DNA of 64,000 nucleotides from JBCBKL01 sp038521825 (GTDB lineage: Bacteria > Pseudomonadota > Alphaproteobacteria > Rhodobacterales > Rhodobacteraceae), in contig JBCBKL010000008.1 in the NCBI GenBank assembly GCA_038521825.1, positions 1-64,000 of the forward strand. The letters run 5' to 3'. Positions 1-9,299 of this stretch are shown piece by piece. The translations under genes and the position numbers were made by a program. Position 1 is the stretch's first letter. Each line of letters opens with the position of its first letter. The notes under the pieces were generated by a model, which did not search any database, was not told the DNA's origin, and saw only the letters and a list, made by a program, of their open reading frames with translations.

Positions 1-2686
1 CGCGGCGCTGGCCCTGTCCCTGCGGCCGCTGGCGCTGACCGCCCCGATTTTGCTGCTGCCGCGCCCAGGTGAAGGTATAGAACACCTCCACTTCAGGCTC
101 GTCATCCGTTGCTGCCTCGGCAACTGTCTCGTCCTTGACCTCGGGCGGTGTTTCAACCGGCGCCTCAGACGGCGGCCGCGGCAATTCCTCCGGCGGCTCG
201 GGCACTTCGGTGGGCTGATCCGGTGTCTCTTGCGGTTGCTCCGGTGTTTCCTGCGGTTGCTCCGGCGTTTCCTGCGGCTGCTCAGGAACCTCCTTGGGAT
301 CCTGGGCCTTGACCTTTTGCCGCTCGCCCTTTTCGGAGCGATAGCCCAGCCCTTCCATCAGCCCCGCGAATTGTTCGAGCGTCATGCCGGTGATCGACAG
401 CATGTCGGCCTTAGCCTCGAACCCGCCCCGCGAATCCTCGGCCCGCAACATGTCGGCCAGGCGTTCCAGCATGTCGATCCGGATCGCCCGTTCGCCAGCG
501 TTGCGATAGCCGGCCATCGTATCGGCCCCCTCCAGCGCGTCTTTCATCGCCGGAATAGTGACCAGCCCAGGCGGCGGCGCCTCCGGGAATTCGCTGAGAC
601 CGTTCGCAAGTGACCACAACACAAGGCGCAGGCGCGTCGGTGCGGGCTTGAGCAAGAGCGGCATGAAGATCGTGAACTGGCCGAACCGGATGCCATGCTT
701 GCGCAAGAGCCCCCGCGCCTCTTGATCCAGTGCCTTGACCTCGTTGGCGACCTTGCCCCGGGGCAAAACACCAAAGGCTTCGATCATCTGGAATGCGAAA
801 CCCTTGGCAAGGCCCGTTAGCGTTTCATCTTTTTGGATGGCGATTAGCGGTTCGAACAGCGCTGCGACCTTCCGGTCGATGAAGTGCTGCAGCCGGCGTT
901 TGACCTTTTCGGCAACCTCGGGTCCGGCCACATCGTCGACAAAGACTTCGACCTGTGGCTTGAACGGATCCTGACCGGACACCAGCTTGCCTACGGCGGC
1001 AGAACCCCACATCAAACCACCCTGTTCGGTAAAGTCGATCTCTGTGTCGGGCGCGTTATAGAACCGGTCTGCGCGCAGATGAAAATGCGGCGCAAGGGCC
1101 TGGAGGGCGGCGGTCTTGATGGTCTTTGCCTCGGCCGCACCCGCGCCTTTGTCCTGCGTGAACCGGAACCCTTCGAGCTTGCCTACGAACTCGCCCTCGA
1201 CGGTGACTTCACCTGCGTCGTTTACTTCGGCCACCATGGCCTCCTTCTGGCCCAGCCGGCGAAGCAAAACGGATGTCCGCCGGTCTACAAATCGTTTTGT
1301 GAGCGCCATGTGCAGCGCGTCTGATAATCGGTCTTCTACAGCGCGGGTTTCGTCGCGCCAATGGCTTTCGTCATCAACCCAACCTTTGCGTTGCGCAACA
1401 TATGTCCAGGTGCGGATATAGGCGAGCCGCTTTGAAATCGCATCTATATCCCCATCAGGGCGATCAATGCGGCGGATTTGCGTCGCGATCCAGTCGTTCG
1501 GTATTTGTCCACGCTCGTGCAGGTAGCGGAAAATAGCCGACAGAAGCGAGGCGTGTTCCTGATGACTGATGCCCCGGAAATCGGGTACGCGGCACACATC
1601 CCAGAGCAGGCGAACAGATGGACCGTCAGACGCCCGCGCCGCGATTTCCGCCTCTTGCGCCAACGATTTCAGGGCCATCAGGTCATCGGCCTCGCGTGCC
1701 CGAACCAGCCACTCGTCCTGGGCCGGGGCCTGTAGGCTGTCGATCAACCTGTCGATCGAGCCGAACTGCAGGGCATGATTGCGCCAAACCAATTTCTTGA
1801 GCGGCGTAAACCGGTGACTGGTGATCGCCTCGACCACTTGCTCGTCGAGGGGCGGCGCGTCCCCGGTCACGCCGAATGTGCCGTCTTTTTGTCCGCGCCC
1901 CGCCCGGCCGGCGATCTGGGCCAGTTCATTCGGCGCAAGGGCACGCATTCGCCGCCCGTCGAACTTGGTCAGGCTGGAAAACGCGATGTGATCTATATCG
2001 AGGTTCAGCCCCATGCCGATGGCATCGGTGGCCACGAGGTAGTCAACGTCGCCATTCTGGTACATGTCGACCTGCGCGTTGCGGGTCCGCGGGCTGAGCG
2101 CGCCCATCACCACGGCTGCACCGCCCTTTTGACGACGGATGAGTTCAGCGATGGCATAGACATTCTCGACCGAGAACCCGACGATGGCTGACCGTGGCCG
2201 CATCCGTCCGATCTTTTTCTGCCCGGTATAGCTGAGTTGCGACATCCGTTCGCGACGCATGAAATGCGCCTCGGGGACGAGGGCCGCGATCGGGCCCCGC
2301 ATCGTGTCGGACCCCAGAAACAGGGTTTCGTGCAGGCCCCGCGATCGCAGCAGCCGGTCCGTAAAAACATGGCCGCGCTCGGGATCTGCGCAGAGCTGGA
2401 TTTCGTCAACGGCGAGGAAATCGCACCCCATCCCTTCGGGCATCGCCTCGACCGTGCAGACCCAGAATTGGGCGCGGGGCGGGACGATCCGTTCTTCGCC
2501 GGTGACGAGGGCCACCACCGACGGGCCGCGCAGGGCTACGATCCGGTCATAAACCTCGCGCGCAAGCAAGCGCAACGGCAGGCCGATAACGCCTGTTCTG
2601 TGCGCCAGCATCCGTTCGATGGCATAGGTGGTTTTTCCGGTATTGGTGGGGCCAAGTACGGCCGCCACCCGCGTTTGTCCCGTCAT
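1..2686 (-). CDS. Suv3-like DEAD/DEAH-type helicase, C-terminus cut by window edge
   Basis: The frame is open from an ATG at 2686 to the window edge, giving about 895 residues without a stop. The N-terminus has a Walker A motif (GPTNTGKT, about residue 12) and a Walker B/DEAD-like motif (AVDEIQL, about residue 95). A second RecA-like lobe follows with an ATDAIGMGLNLD segment and a QIAGRAGR motif VI. This is the arrangement of the Suv3/MgpS-type RNA helicases often annotated in Rhodobacterales as helicase-related protein. After about residue 780 the protein becomes a low-complexity Pro/Glu/Gln tail, encoded partly by 21-bp repeats. A role in RNA unwinding or turnover is family inference. The missing end lies before base 1. 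Confidence 0.88.
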   Translation of the reverse strand, partial: MTGQTRVAAVLGPTNTGKTTYAIERMLAHRTGVIGLPLRLLAREVYDRIVALRGPSVVALVTGEERIVPPRAQFWVCTVEAMPEGMGCDFLAVDEIQLCADPERGHVFTDRLLRSRGLHETLFLGSDTMRGPIAALVPEAHFMRRERMSQLSYTGQKKIGRMRPRSAIVGFSVENVYAIAELIRRQKGGAAVVMGALSPRTRNAQVDMYQNGDVDYLVATDAIGMGLNLDIDHIAFSSLTKFDGRRMRALAPNELAQIAGRAGRGQKDGTFGVTGDAPPLDEQVVEAITSHRFTPLKKLVWRNHALQFGSIDRLIDSLQAPAQDEWLVRAREADDLMALKSLAQEAEIAARASDGPSVRLLWDVCRVPDFRGISHQEHASLLSAIFRYLHERGQIPNDWIATQIRRIDRPDGDIDAISKRLAYIRTWTYVAQRKGWVDDESHWRDETRAVEDRLSDALHMALTKRFVDRRTSVLLRRLGQKEAMVAEVNDAGEVTVEGEFVGKLEGFRFTQDKGAGAAEAKTIKTAALQALAPHFHLRADRFYNAPDTEIDFTEQGGLMWGSAAVGKLVSGQDPFKPQVEVFVDDVAGPEVAEKVKRRLQHFIDRKVAALFEPLIAIQKDETLTGLAKGFAFQMIEAFGVLPRGKVANEVKALDQEARGLLRKHGIRFGQFTIFMPLLLKPAPTRLRLVLWSLANGLSEFPEAPPPGLVTIPAMKDALEGADTMAGYRNAGERAIRIDMLERLADMLRAEDSRGGFEAKADMLSITGMTLEQFAGLMEGLGYRSEKGERQKVKAQDPKEVPEQPQETPEQPQETPEQPQETPDQPTEVPEPPEELPRPPSEAPVETPPEVKDETVAEAATDDEPEVEVFYTFTWARQQQNRGGQRQRPQGQGQRR
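219..281 (-). repeat. 21-bp tandem repeat, three units, inside the helicase gene
   Basis: Three consecutive 21-bp units at 219-239, 240-260 and 261-281 differ by only a few bases. Each encodes seven residues of a Pro-Gln-Glu-Thr-Pro-Glu-Gln pattern in the helicase C-terminal tail. A coding in-frame minisatellite is likely; unit number probably varies between strains. Confidence 0.85.
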
Positions 2687-2708
2687 GGACGTCCCCCGGG
2701 GTGCAGGA

Positions 2709-3266
2709 TCAGAGAGTGCGACCGATCCCGCGAGTTTTTAGCTGCTCGAGCGCCTCTTTGGCGTCCGCGTGGTTGGGATGCAAGTCCAGCACCATGGCCA
2801 AGGCCTCGACCGCGCGGTCGACATCGTCCATTTCCTGAAACATGACGGCCAGCCCGAAAAGCGCGTTGTAATTGTTGGGGTTGAGGGTCAAGGCACGTTG
2901 CAAATCGCTGAGTGCAGGACCGAACTTGCCAGCCTGATAATAGGCAGTGGCCCGTGCGTGCCAGCCTTCGGCAAAGTCAGGCGCGTGATCGGTAACGGCG
3001 GTAAAGTGTTCGATTGCCAGATCAATTTCTTCCTGTTCCAGTGCATCGCGCCCGCGGCGCAGGATCATATCCAGCGACGTGGACCCAGAGAGCGACCATT
3101 CCCGTTCGATCTCGCGCGTCAGGCGCGTCGCCTCTGCCGGTTCGGCATCTCGCAGGGCGTCGATCATGTCGTCGAGATTGGCTTGTGCTACCGCAGGTAA
3201 GGAATTCCCTACTATTAGCAAAAATGCCGCAACGGTACGGTAGAGATTGCGTGTCGATATACCCAT
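2709..3266 (-). CDS. Secreted TPR-repeat protein
   Basis: A 185-residue protein. The ATG at 3266 places a signal peptide at the N-terminus (basic start, then an AAFLLIVGNSLPAVAQA stretch), so I prefer it over an upstream in-frame start. The mature part carries two or three tetratricopeptide repeats between about residues 65 and 165 (patterns such as ALSDLQRALTLNPNN and AVEALAMVLDLHPNHADA). It is therefore a probable periplasmic scaffold protein of unknown partner. It lies 22 bp upstream of the helicase gene on the same strand and may be co-transcribed with it. The SCP2 gene is divergent. Confidence 0.75.
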   Translation of the reverse strand: MGISTRNLYRTVAAFLLIVGNSLPAVAQANLDDMIDALRDAEPAEATRLTREIEREWSLSGSTSLDMILRRGRDALEQEEIDLAIEHFTAVTDHAPDFAEGWHARATAYYQAGKFGPALSDLQRALTLNPNNYNALFGLAVMFQEMDDVDRAVEALAMVLDLHPNHADAKEALEQLKTRGIGRTL

Positions 3267-3341
3267 AACACCGCTTAAGGTAACAGGTTGTCGACGCAAA
3301 TCCAGAGCGTCGCCCACCCCCCAGCAAAAAGGGCATCAAAA

Positions 3342-3632
3342 ATGAGTGACACCGTAACCGAAGCCGTAGCGGCCTTGAACGATAAACTGGGCGGCGCTGA
3401 TTTCGGCGGCTCGGCCAAATTCGTCATCGACGGCGAAGGGTCAATCATCATCGACAGTGCAGGCGCACGGGCCTCTGACGAAGATGCCGATGTTACGATG
3501 ACGGCGGATGTCGACACGTTCAAGGGCATCCTGTCGGGCGACACGAACCCGACCTCGGCCTTTATGACCGGCAAGCTCAAAGTGGACGGCGACATGGGCA
3601 TGGCCATGAAGCTGGCGTCGGTGCTGGCGTAA
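3342..3632 (+). CDS. SCP2 sterol-binding domain protein
   Basis: A 96-residue single-domain protein. The sequence has the SCP2 lipid-binding pattern: an amphipathic N-terminal helix, the FGGSAKFVIDGEGSIIID strand region, DADVTMTADVDTFKGILSG, and a C-terminal GKLKVDGDMGMAMKL segment. Small stand-alone SCP2 proteins are common in alphaproteobacteria and are thought to bind lipids or acyl groups; the ligand is unknown. The ATG at 3342 is preceded by a purine-rich stretch and fits the normal domain start better than the further upstream in-frame start. The alpha/beta hydrolase gene follows closely and may be co-transcribed. Confidence 0.85.
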   Translation: MSDTVTEAVAALNDKLGGADFGGSAKFVIDGEGSIIIDSAGARASDEDADVTMTADVDTFKGILSGDTNPTSAFMTGKLKVDGDMGMAMKLASVLA

Positions 3633-3682
3633 TCGACGGCAACCTGCATAACGAACTGGCCCCCGCACCGCTTTTCGACGAT

Positions 3683-4606
3683 GTGGAGGCCGGACCGGCG
3701 TCAGGCAGCGCCTATTGGCTGACGACATCCGATGACGTACGGATCCGGATCGGCGTTTGGAACGCTGACGATGCCAAGGGAACTGTTCTGCTCTTCCCAG
3801 GCCGCACCGAATACATCGAAAAGTATGGCAAGGCGGCGCATGCCCTGACGGCCCGCGGATACACGACGCTGGCCATCGATTGGCGCGGTCAGGGGCTGGC
3901 GGACCGGTTTCTTGACGATCCGTTGATCGGCCACGTCAAGACGTTCGACGAGTATCAGAAAGACGTCGATGCGGTTGTCTCCGCAGCACGGTCGCTGAAC
4001 CTGCCCGAACCCTATTTCCTGCTGGGTCATTCGATGGGTGGCTGCATTGGCCTGCGCGCTTTGCACAGCGGGTTGCCGGTGGCTGCTGCAGCCTTTACGG
4101 GCCCGATGTGGGGCATTCGCATCTCGATGGTACTGCGCCCCGTCGCCTGGGTTCTCAGCCGCATCATGCCGGTCCTGAACCTTGGTTATCACCTGCCGCC
4201 CGGTCGCAAGCCAGAACCTTATGTTCACGCAACGCCGTTTCAGGGCAACACGCTCACCACGGATCGCGAGACGTGGCACATGATGGTTCAGCAGATCACC
4301 AATCATCCAGAGCTTGGCCTTGGCGGCCCGAGCTATGTCTGGCTGCGCGAGGCGCTGGCGGAAACGGCCGAGATATCGGCCATGCCCGCCCCCAAGGTCC
4401 CCTGCGCGACTTTCGTGGGCGAAAACGAGCGGATCGTCCATGTCGGCCGCATTCGTGACCTTCTGGCCCGATGGACCAACGGCGATTTGCACGTGATCAC
4501 TCCGGGTGAGCATGAAATCCTGATGGAAGCCCAAAGCATCACCGACAAGATCTTTGATAAGATGACCGCGCTCTTCGATGCGGCGGGTGGCTCTGAAGCC
4601 GGGTAG
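3683..4606 (+). CDS. Alpha/beta hydrolase, lysophospholipase/monoacylglycerol lipase type
   Basis: A protein of about 307 residues with the serine-hydrolase fold. Visible elements are LLFPGRTEYIEKYGKAAHAL (oxyanion side), the GHSMGG nucleophile elbow (about residue 115), an acidic residue region in FVGENERIVHV, and the final His in TPGEHEIL. This matches PldB-like lysophospholipases, which cleave acyl chains from glycerolipids. The GTG at 3683 is the first convincing start in this frame, but the frame stays open upstream into the SCP2 gene and homologues may begin earlier. The neighbouring SCP2 lipid-binding gene is compatible with lipid turnover. Confidence 0.8.
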   Translation: MEAGPASGSAYWLTTSDDVRIRIGVWNADDAKGTVLLFPGRTEYIEKYGKAAHALTARGYTTLAIDWRGQGLADRFLDDPLIGHVKTFDEYQKDVDAVVSAARSLNLPEPYFLLGHSMGGCIGLRALHSGLPVAAAAFTGPMWGIRISMVLRPVAWVLSRIMPVLNLGYHLPPGRKPEPYVHATPFQGNTLTTDRETWHMMVQQITNHPELGLGGPSYVWLREALAETAEISAMPAPKVPCATFVGENERIVHVGRIRDLLARWTNGDLHVITPGEHEILMEAQSITDKIFDKMTALFDAAGGSEAG

Positions 4607-4622
4607 TGCTAAAACGCTCTCT

Positions 4623-5627
4623 ATGAGCGCGTTGACCTTCACTGACCGCGGCATCTATTGCCCTTCAGGTGACTTTTACATCGATCCATGGCGGCCGGTC
4701 GACCGGGCCCTCATCACTCATGGGCACGCAGACCACGCCCGTTCTGGCATGGGGGCATATCTTTGTACCGATGTGGCCGAACCGGTCATGCGCCACAGGT
4801 TGGGTGACATCAACGCTGAAACCACGCGCTATGGCGAAGAGCGGCAGATCGGGGATGCGCTGGTTTCGTTTCACCCAGCCGGACATGTGCCGGGATCGGC
4901 GCAGATCCGGGTCGAGGTGGAGGGCGAGGTCTGGGTCGCATCCGGCGATTACAAGGTCGAGGATGACGGGCTGTCGACCCCATTCGAACCCGTTCGCTGC
5001 CACCACTTCATCACCGAAAGCACGTTCGGCCTGCCGGTATTCCGCTGGCGGCCGCAAGCGGATGTCGCTGCCGATCTGAACGCCTGGTGGGCCGGCTGCG
5101 CCGCCGCTGGCAAGACGGCCTTTCTGGGCTGCTATGCCCTGGGCAAGGCGCAGCGGTTGCTGACAATGCTGGACCCGGCGATCGGCCCCATCCTGACCCA
5201 CGGTGCGATCGAGAATACCAACGCGGTCTTGCGTCGGCAGGGTATCGCACTGCCGGACACCGTTCATGCGGGGCCAGACCTTGATCCAAAGACATCTCCC
5301 GGCGCCATCGTGCTTTCGCCGCCATCAGCGCTTGGCTCGCAATGGGCGCGCAAGTTCGGCGCACAAGAAAACGCATTCGCCTCGGGGTGGATGCAGCTGC
5401 GGGGCATACGCCGCCGCCGCGCGGGCGACCGGGGGTTCGTGATATCGGACCATGCCGATTGGGGTGGACTGCTGTGGGCGATAGGTGAAACCGGCGCAGA
5501 ACATGTCTACGTCACACATGGTTACACGGAGATCTTCACCCGCCATCTGAATGAGATTGGCTATGACGCGCAGGTCGTGCCGACCGAATTTGAGGGCGAG
5601 AGCCTCGATCTGGGCGATGCTGCATGA
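4623..5627 (+). CDS. Ligase-associated DNA exonuclease, metallo-beta-lactamase fold
   Basis: A 334-residue beta-lactamase/beta-CASP-type nuclease. The metal motif is THGHADHARSG (about residue 30); FHPAGHVPGSAQI, SGDYK and the late SDHADWGGL supply further metal ligands. These are the hallmarks of the exonuclease (SNM1/CPSF-like) encoded next to ATP-dependent DNA ligases in bacteria. Its stop overlaps the ligase start by 4 bp, so the two are translationally coupled and probably act together in DNA repair. The ligase-associated Lhr-type helicase that often completes this set is not seen here. Confidence 0.88.
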   Translation: MSALTFTDRGIYCPSGDFYIDPWRPVDRALITHGHADHARSGMGAYLCTDVAEPVMRHRLGDINAETTRYGEERQIGDALVSFHPAGHVPGSAQIRVEVEGEVWVASGDYKVEDDGLSTPFEPVRCHHFITESTFGLPVFRWRPQADVAADLNAWWAGCAAAGKTAFLGCYALGKAQRLLTMLDPAIGPILTHGAIENTNAVLRRQGIALPDTVHAGPDLDPKTSPGAIVLSPPSALGSQWARKFGAQENAFASGWMQLRGIRRRRAGDRGFVISDHADWGGLLWAIGETGAEHVYVTHGYTEIFTRHLNEIGYDAQVVPTEFEGESLDLGDAA

Positions 5628-7216
5628 AACGGTTCGCGGCCCTCTTCAACGCAATCGACCAATCCACCAAGACCAACGTCAAAGTGGCTGCGCTGGCCGA
5701 ATACTTTGCGGAAGCGCCTGAGACCGACCGGATCTGGACCATCGCGATGTTTTCGGGCCGCCGCCCCAAACGCGCGGTGACCACGACGCGGCTGCGGGAA
5801 TGGGCGGCTGAGCAGGCAGGCATTCCGCTGTGGCTCTTCGAAGAGGCCTATCCCATCGTCGGCGATCTGGCCGAGACCATCGCGTTGGTCCTGCCCCCTG
5901 CCACGCGAGATACAGATAAGCCGCTGAGCCATTGGATCGATCTGGTGCGCCGTCTGGGATCTTACGAAGAGCCCGAGCGCAAGGACCGCGTGCTCGACGC
6001 CTGGAACCAGTTGGCCGATACGGAACGGTTTCTTTTCAACAAGCTGATCACCGGCGGGTTCAGGATCGGTATCAGTCAAAAGCTGATGACCCGCGCTCTT
6101 GCCAAGGCGACAGACCGCGAGGAGGCGGAACTGGCGCACCGGCTGATGGGCAACTGGGATCCGGCCATAACGACTTGGCACGACCTGATCGAGGCTGAAG
6201 ATGCCTCCGCAGATGCATCCCGGCCCTACCCGTTCTACCTTGCCTATGCGATCGAAGGTGCTGTCGAGGATTTGGGCGATCCGCAGGAGTGGCTGGCGGA
6301 ATGGAAATGGGATGGCATCCGCGGCCAACTCATCCTGCGAGATGGGCAGCATTTCGTCTGGTCGCGGGGCGAAGAGCTGATGACGAACCGGTTTCCGGAA
6401 CTGGCACGCGCGGTCGATTTTCTGCCGCAAGGTACAGTTCTGGATGGTGAATTGCTGGCATGGGGCGAGGGTGCCCCGCAAAGCTTCAATGCGCTGCAAA
6501 AGCGGATTGGGCGCAAAACCGTTCCGAAAAAGCTGCTACAAGAAGCGCCCGTGATCCTCTACGCCTATGACCTTCTGGAATGGAACGGGCAGGACATGCG
6601 CGGCCAGGGCTTTGCAGCGCGAAGGGCCCAGCTTGATCGACTTTGCGCCAACCTGCCCGACGATGCCCCGGTAAGACTGTCACCGCAGGTCGCGTTCGAG
6701 AACTGGCCACAGCTTGAGCGGATCCGCCAAACCGCGCGCGATGCCCAGGCCGAGGGCATCATGCTGAAACGGGCCACATCGCCTTATCTGACCGGGCGAA
6801 AGAAGGGCGATTGGTGGAAATGGAAGCTTGACCCCCTGACCATCGACGCGGTGATGATCTATGCCCAATCGGGTCACGGGCGGCGGGCCAATCTGTTCAC
6901 CGACTTTACCTTTGCTGTGTGGAAGGGGAATGATCTGGTACCCTTCACCAAGGCTTATTCCGGCCTGACTGATGAGGAATTCCGCAAGATCACGGCTTGG
7001 GTGAAAAAGAACACACTGCAGCGCTTTGGACCGGTCCGGCAGGTCACGCCTGAACACGTGTTTGAAATCGCATTCGAGGGGATCCAGGCGTCACCCCGCC
7101 ATAAATCCGGCGTCGCACTCAGGTTTCCCCGGATGTCCCGCTGGCGTCACGACAAACCGGTGCAAGAGGCCAACACGCTTGATGATCTAAACGACATGCT
7201 GGCGCAGTATGGTTGA
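5624..7216 (+). CDS. ATP-dependent DNA ligase (ligase-exonuclease operon type)
   Basis: A 530-residue ligase. The adenylation lysine is in EWKWDGIRGQ (about residue 228), followed by DGELLAWG (motif III), the EGIMLKR region (motif IV) and WWKWKLDPLTIDAV (motif V). The N-terminal 200 residues match the helical DNA-binding domain of LigB/C-type bacterial ligases, and an OB-fold follows at the C-terminus. The enzyme seals nicks using ATP, probably in a repair pathway with the upstream exonuclease, which it overlaps by ATGA. The start is fixed by this overlap. Confidence 0.9.
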   Translation: MKRFAALFNAIDQSTKTNVKVAALAEYFAEAPETDRIWTIAMFSGRRPKRAVTTTRLREWAAEQAGIPLWLFEEAYPIVGDLAETIALVLPPATRDTDKPLSHWIDLVRRLGSYEEPERKDRVLDAWNQLADTERFLFNKLITGGFRIGISQKLMTRALAKATDREEAELAHRLMGNWDPAITTWHDLIEAEDASADASRPYPFYLAYAIEGAVEDLGDPQEWLAEWKWDGIRGQLILRDGQHFVWSRGEELMTNRFPELARAVDFLPQGTVLDGELLAWGEGAPQSFNALQKRIGRKTVPKKLLQEAPVILYAYDLLEWNGQDMRGQGFAARRAQLDRLCANLPDDAPVRLSPQVAFENWPQLERIRQTARDAQAEGIMLKRATSPYLTGRKKGDWWKWKLDPLTIDAVMIYAQSGHGRRANLFTDFTFAVWKGNDLVPFTKAYSGLTDEEFRKITAWVKKNTLQRFGPVRQVTPEHVFEIAFEGIQASPRHKSGVALRFPRMSRWRHDKPVQEANTLDDLNDMLAQYG

Positions 7217-7297
7217 TACTGCCGACCCGCAAACTGAACGGTTGCCCCGCCGCCCGACCCGCCGTACCTAAGATCCTGACCCAACAGAGAGGCCCGC

Positions 7298-9118
7298 ATG
7301 ATCCACCTGCCCTTTCCCGTGCGCGACGCAAATGCAAGTTCCGGCAACGACAATCTGGGCGATTTGCCCGAATGGGATCTCAGCGATCTCTACACCGGAG
7401 AGGACGCGCCGGAACTTGAACGCGACCTTGGGTGGCTCGAAAAGGCCTGTGCGGACTTTGCCAGCGACTACGAGGGCAAGCTGGGCGATCTGGATGCGGC
7501 GGGCCTTTTGGAATGCGTCCAGCGCAACGAGAAGATCAGCCAGATCGCAGGGCGGGTCATGTCCTTTGCAGGGCTGCGGTATTATCAGCTGACCACCGAT
7601 GCCGGCCGGGCCAAATTCATGTCCGACTGCCAGGAAAAGATCACCAACTACACGACCCCGCTGGTTTTCTTCACGCTGGAACTGAACCGGCTGGAGGACG
7701 ATCATCTGGCCAAGCTCTTGGATCAGAATGCAGATCTGGCCCGCTACAAGCCGATCTTCGACAAGATCCGCGCGATGAAGCCCTATCAGCTGTCTGATGA
7801 GCTCGAAAAGTTCCTGCATGATCTGGGTGTCGTCGGCGATGCCTGGGAGCGTCTTTTCGACGAAACGATTGCCGGTCTCGAATTCGACGTCGATGGCGAG
7901 GCGTTGAACATCGAGGGCACCCTCAACCTCTTGACCGACCCGGATCGCGGCAAGCGCGAAACGGCGGCGCGGGAACTGGCCGGTGTCTTTTCGGACAACA
8001 TCAAGACCTTCGCCCGTGTTCACAACACGCAGGCCAAGGAAAAGGAAATCATTGATCGCTGGCGCGAGATGCCGACGCCCCAAACCGGTCGGCATCTGAG
8101 CAACCAAGTAGAGCCCGAAGTCGTTGAGGCCCTGCGCAACGCGGTCGTGGCAGCCTATCCCAAGCTCAGCCACCGATACTATGACCTCAAGCGCAAATGG
8201 CTGGGCCTCGAAAAGATGCAGGTCTGGGACCGCAACGCGCCCTTGCCGATGGATGACCCGCGGATCGTCGACTGGGCCGAGGCCGAACGGACGGTCATGG
8301 ACGCCTACAACGCGTTCGACCCGCGCATGGGCGAAATCGCGGCACCCTTCTTTACCAAGGGCTGGATCGATGCGGGCGTGAAAGCGGGCAAGGCCCCGGG
8401 TGCCTTTGCCCACCCGACGGTCACCAATGTCCATCCCTACGTGATGCTGAACTACCTCGGCAAACCGCGCGATGTGATGACGCTGGCCCACGAATTGGGG
8501 CATGGTGTGCATCAGGTACTGGCCGCCGGCCAGGGTGAGATGCTGTCGTCAACGCCTCTGACACTGGCCGAGACAGCCAGCGTTTTCGGCGAGATGCTGA
8601 CCTTCCGCAAAATGCTCGACAAGGCCGAAACCAAGGATCAGCGCAAGGTGCTGCTGGCGGGCAAGGTCGAAGACATGATCAACACGGTCGTCCGCCAAAT
8701 CGCCTTCTACGACTTTGAATGCAAGCTGCACGAGGCACGCCGGGCCGGGGAACTGACGCCCGAGGATATCAACGGCATATGGATGAGTGTGCAGGGCGAA
8801 AGCCTTGGGCCCGCGTTTGAGTTCATGGACGGCTACGAGGTGTTCTGGAGTTATATCCCCCACTTCGTCCACTCGCCCTTTTACGTGTATGCCTATGCCT
8901 TCGGTGATGGCCTCGTAAACGCGCTCTATTCCGTCTATACGGACGGGGCGCAAGGGTTCGAAGACAAGTATTTCGAGATGCTGCGCGCCGGTGGATCAAA
9001 GCACCACAAGGAACTGCTCGCCCCCTTCGGCCTCGATGCAAGCGACCCGAGGTTCTGGGACAAGGGGCTGAGTATGATTTCGGGGTTCATCGACGAACTG
9101 GAGGCGATGGAAAAGTGA
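7298..9118 (+). CDS. pepF: M3-family oligoendopeptidase F
   Basis: A 606-residue zinc metallopeptidase. The active site HELGHGVHQ (HExxH) is near residue 400, with the third ligand region in LAETASVFGEML downstream. The N-terminal half is the helical cap of M3 peptidases. The enzyme degrades short cytoplasmic peptides. The ATG at 7298 follows a purine-rich AGAGAGG. An 81-bp gap separates it from the ligase gene, so co-transcription is possible but not shown. The divergent or convergent neighbour across 9119-9299 is the peptide-type ABC operon on the opposite strand. Confidence 0.92.
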   Translation: MIHLPFPVRDANASSGNDNLGDLPEWDLSDLYTGEDAPELERDLGWLEKACADFASDYEGKLGDLDAAGLLECVQRNEKISQIAGRVMSFAGLRYYQLTTDAGRAKFMSDCQEKITNYTTPLVFFTLELNRLEDDHLAKLLDQNADLARYKPIFDKIRAMKPYQLSDELEKFLHDLGVVGDAWERLFDETIAGLEFDVDGEALNIEGTLNLLTDPDRGKRETAARELAGVFSDNIKTFARVHNTQAKEKEIIDRWREMPTPQTGRHLSNQVEPEVVEALRNAVVAAYPKLSHRYYDLKRKWLGLEKMQVWDRNAPLPMDDPRIVDWAEAERTVMDAYNAFDPRMGEIAAPFFTKGWIDAGVKAGKAPGAFAHPTVTNVHPYVMLNYLGKPRDVMTLAHELGHGVHQVLAAGQGEMLSSTPLTLAETASVFGEMLTFRKMLDKAETKDQRKVLLAGKVEDMINTVVRQIAFYDFECKLHEARRAGELTPEDINGIWMSVQGESLGPAFEFMDGYEVFWSYIPHFVHSPFYVYAYAFGDGLVNALYSVYTDGAQGFEDKYFEMLRAGGSKHHKELLAPFGLDASDPRFWDKGLSMISGFIDELEAMEK

Positions 9119-9299
9119 AGTGAGCAACGTCCATGTTGCGGGACTTTACGGTAATTCGGCGGATAACGGTCCAGGTCCGGTTGGTGCGCGATTGCGGTCG
9201 TTCGCATCGTTCCTCTCGAACTGATGGTGCGTGCGATGCCCTGACCGCGATCTCAAGGGGTTTCAGAGGTGAAGCCGTCGGGGCAGAGCGGTGCATCCA

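Noticed and set aside
219..281. Possible CRISPR array
   Set aside because: Units are contiguous 21-bp coding repeats without spacers; no cas genes are present.
50..617. Plus- and minus-strand open frames at the left end of the window
   Set aside because: They are shadows of the helicase gene, whose own frame runs off the window and has clear helicase motifs. The Arg/Leu-rich composition of the shadows is not protein-like.
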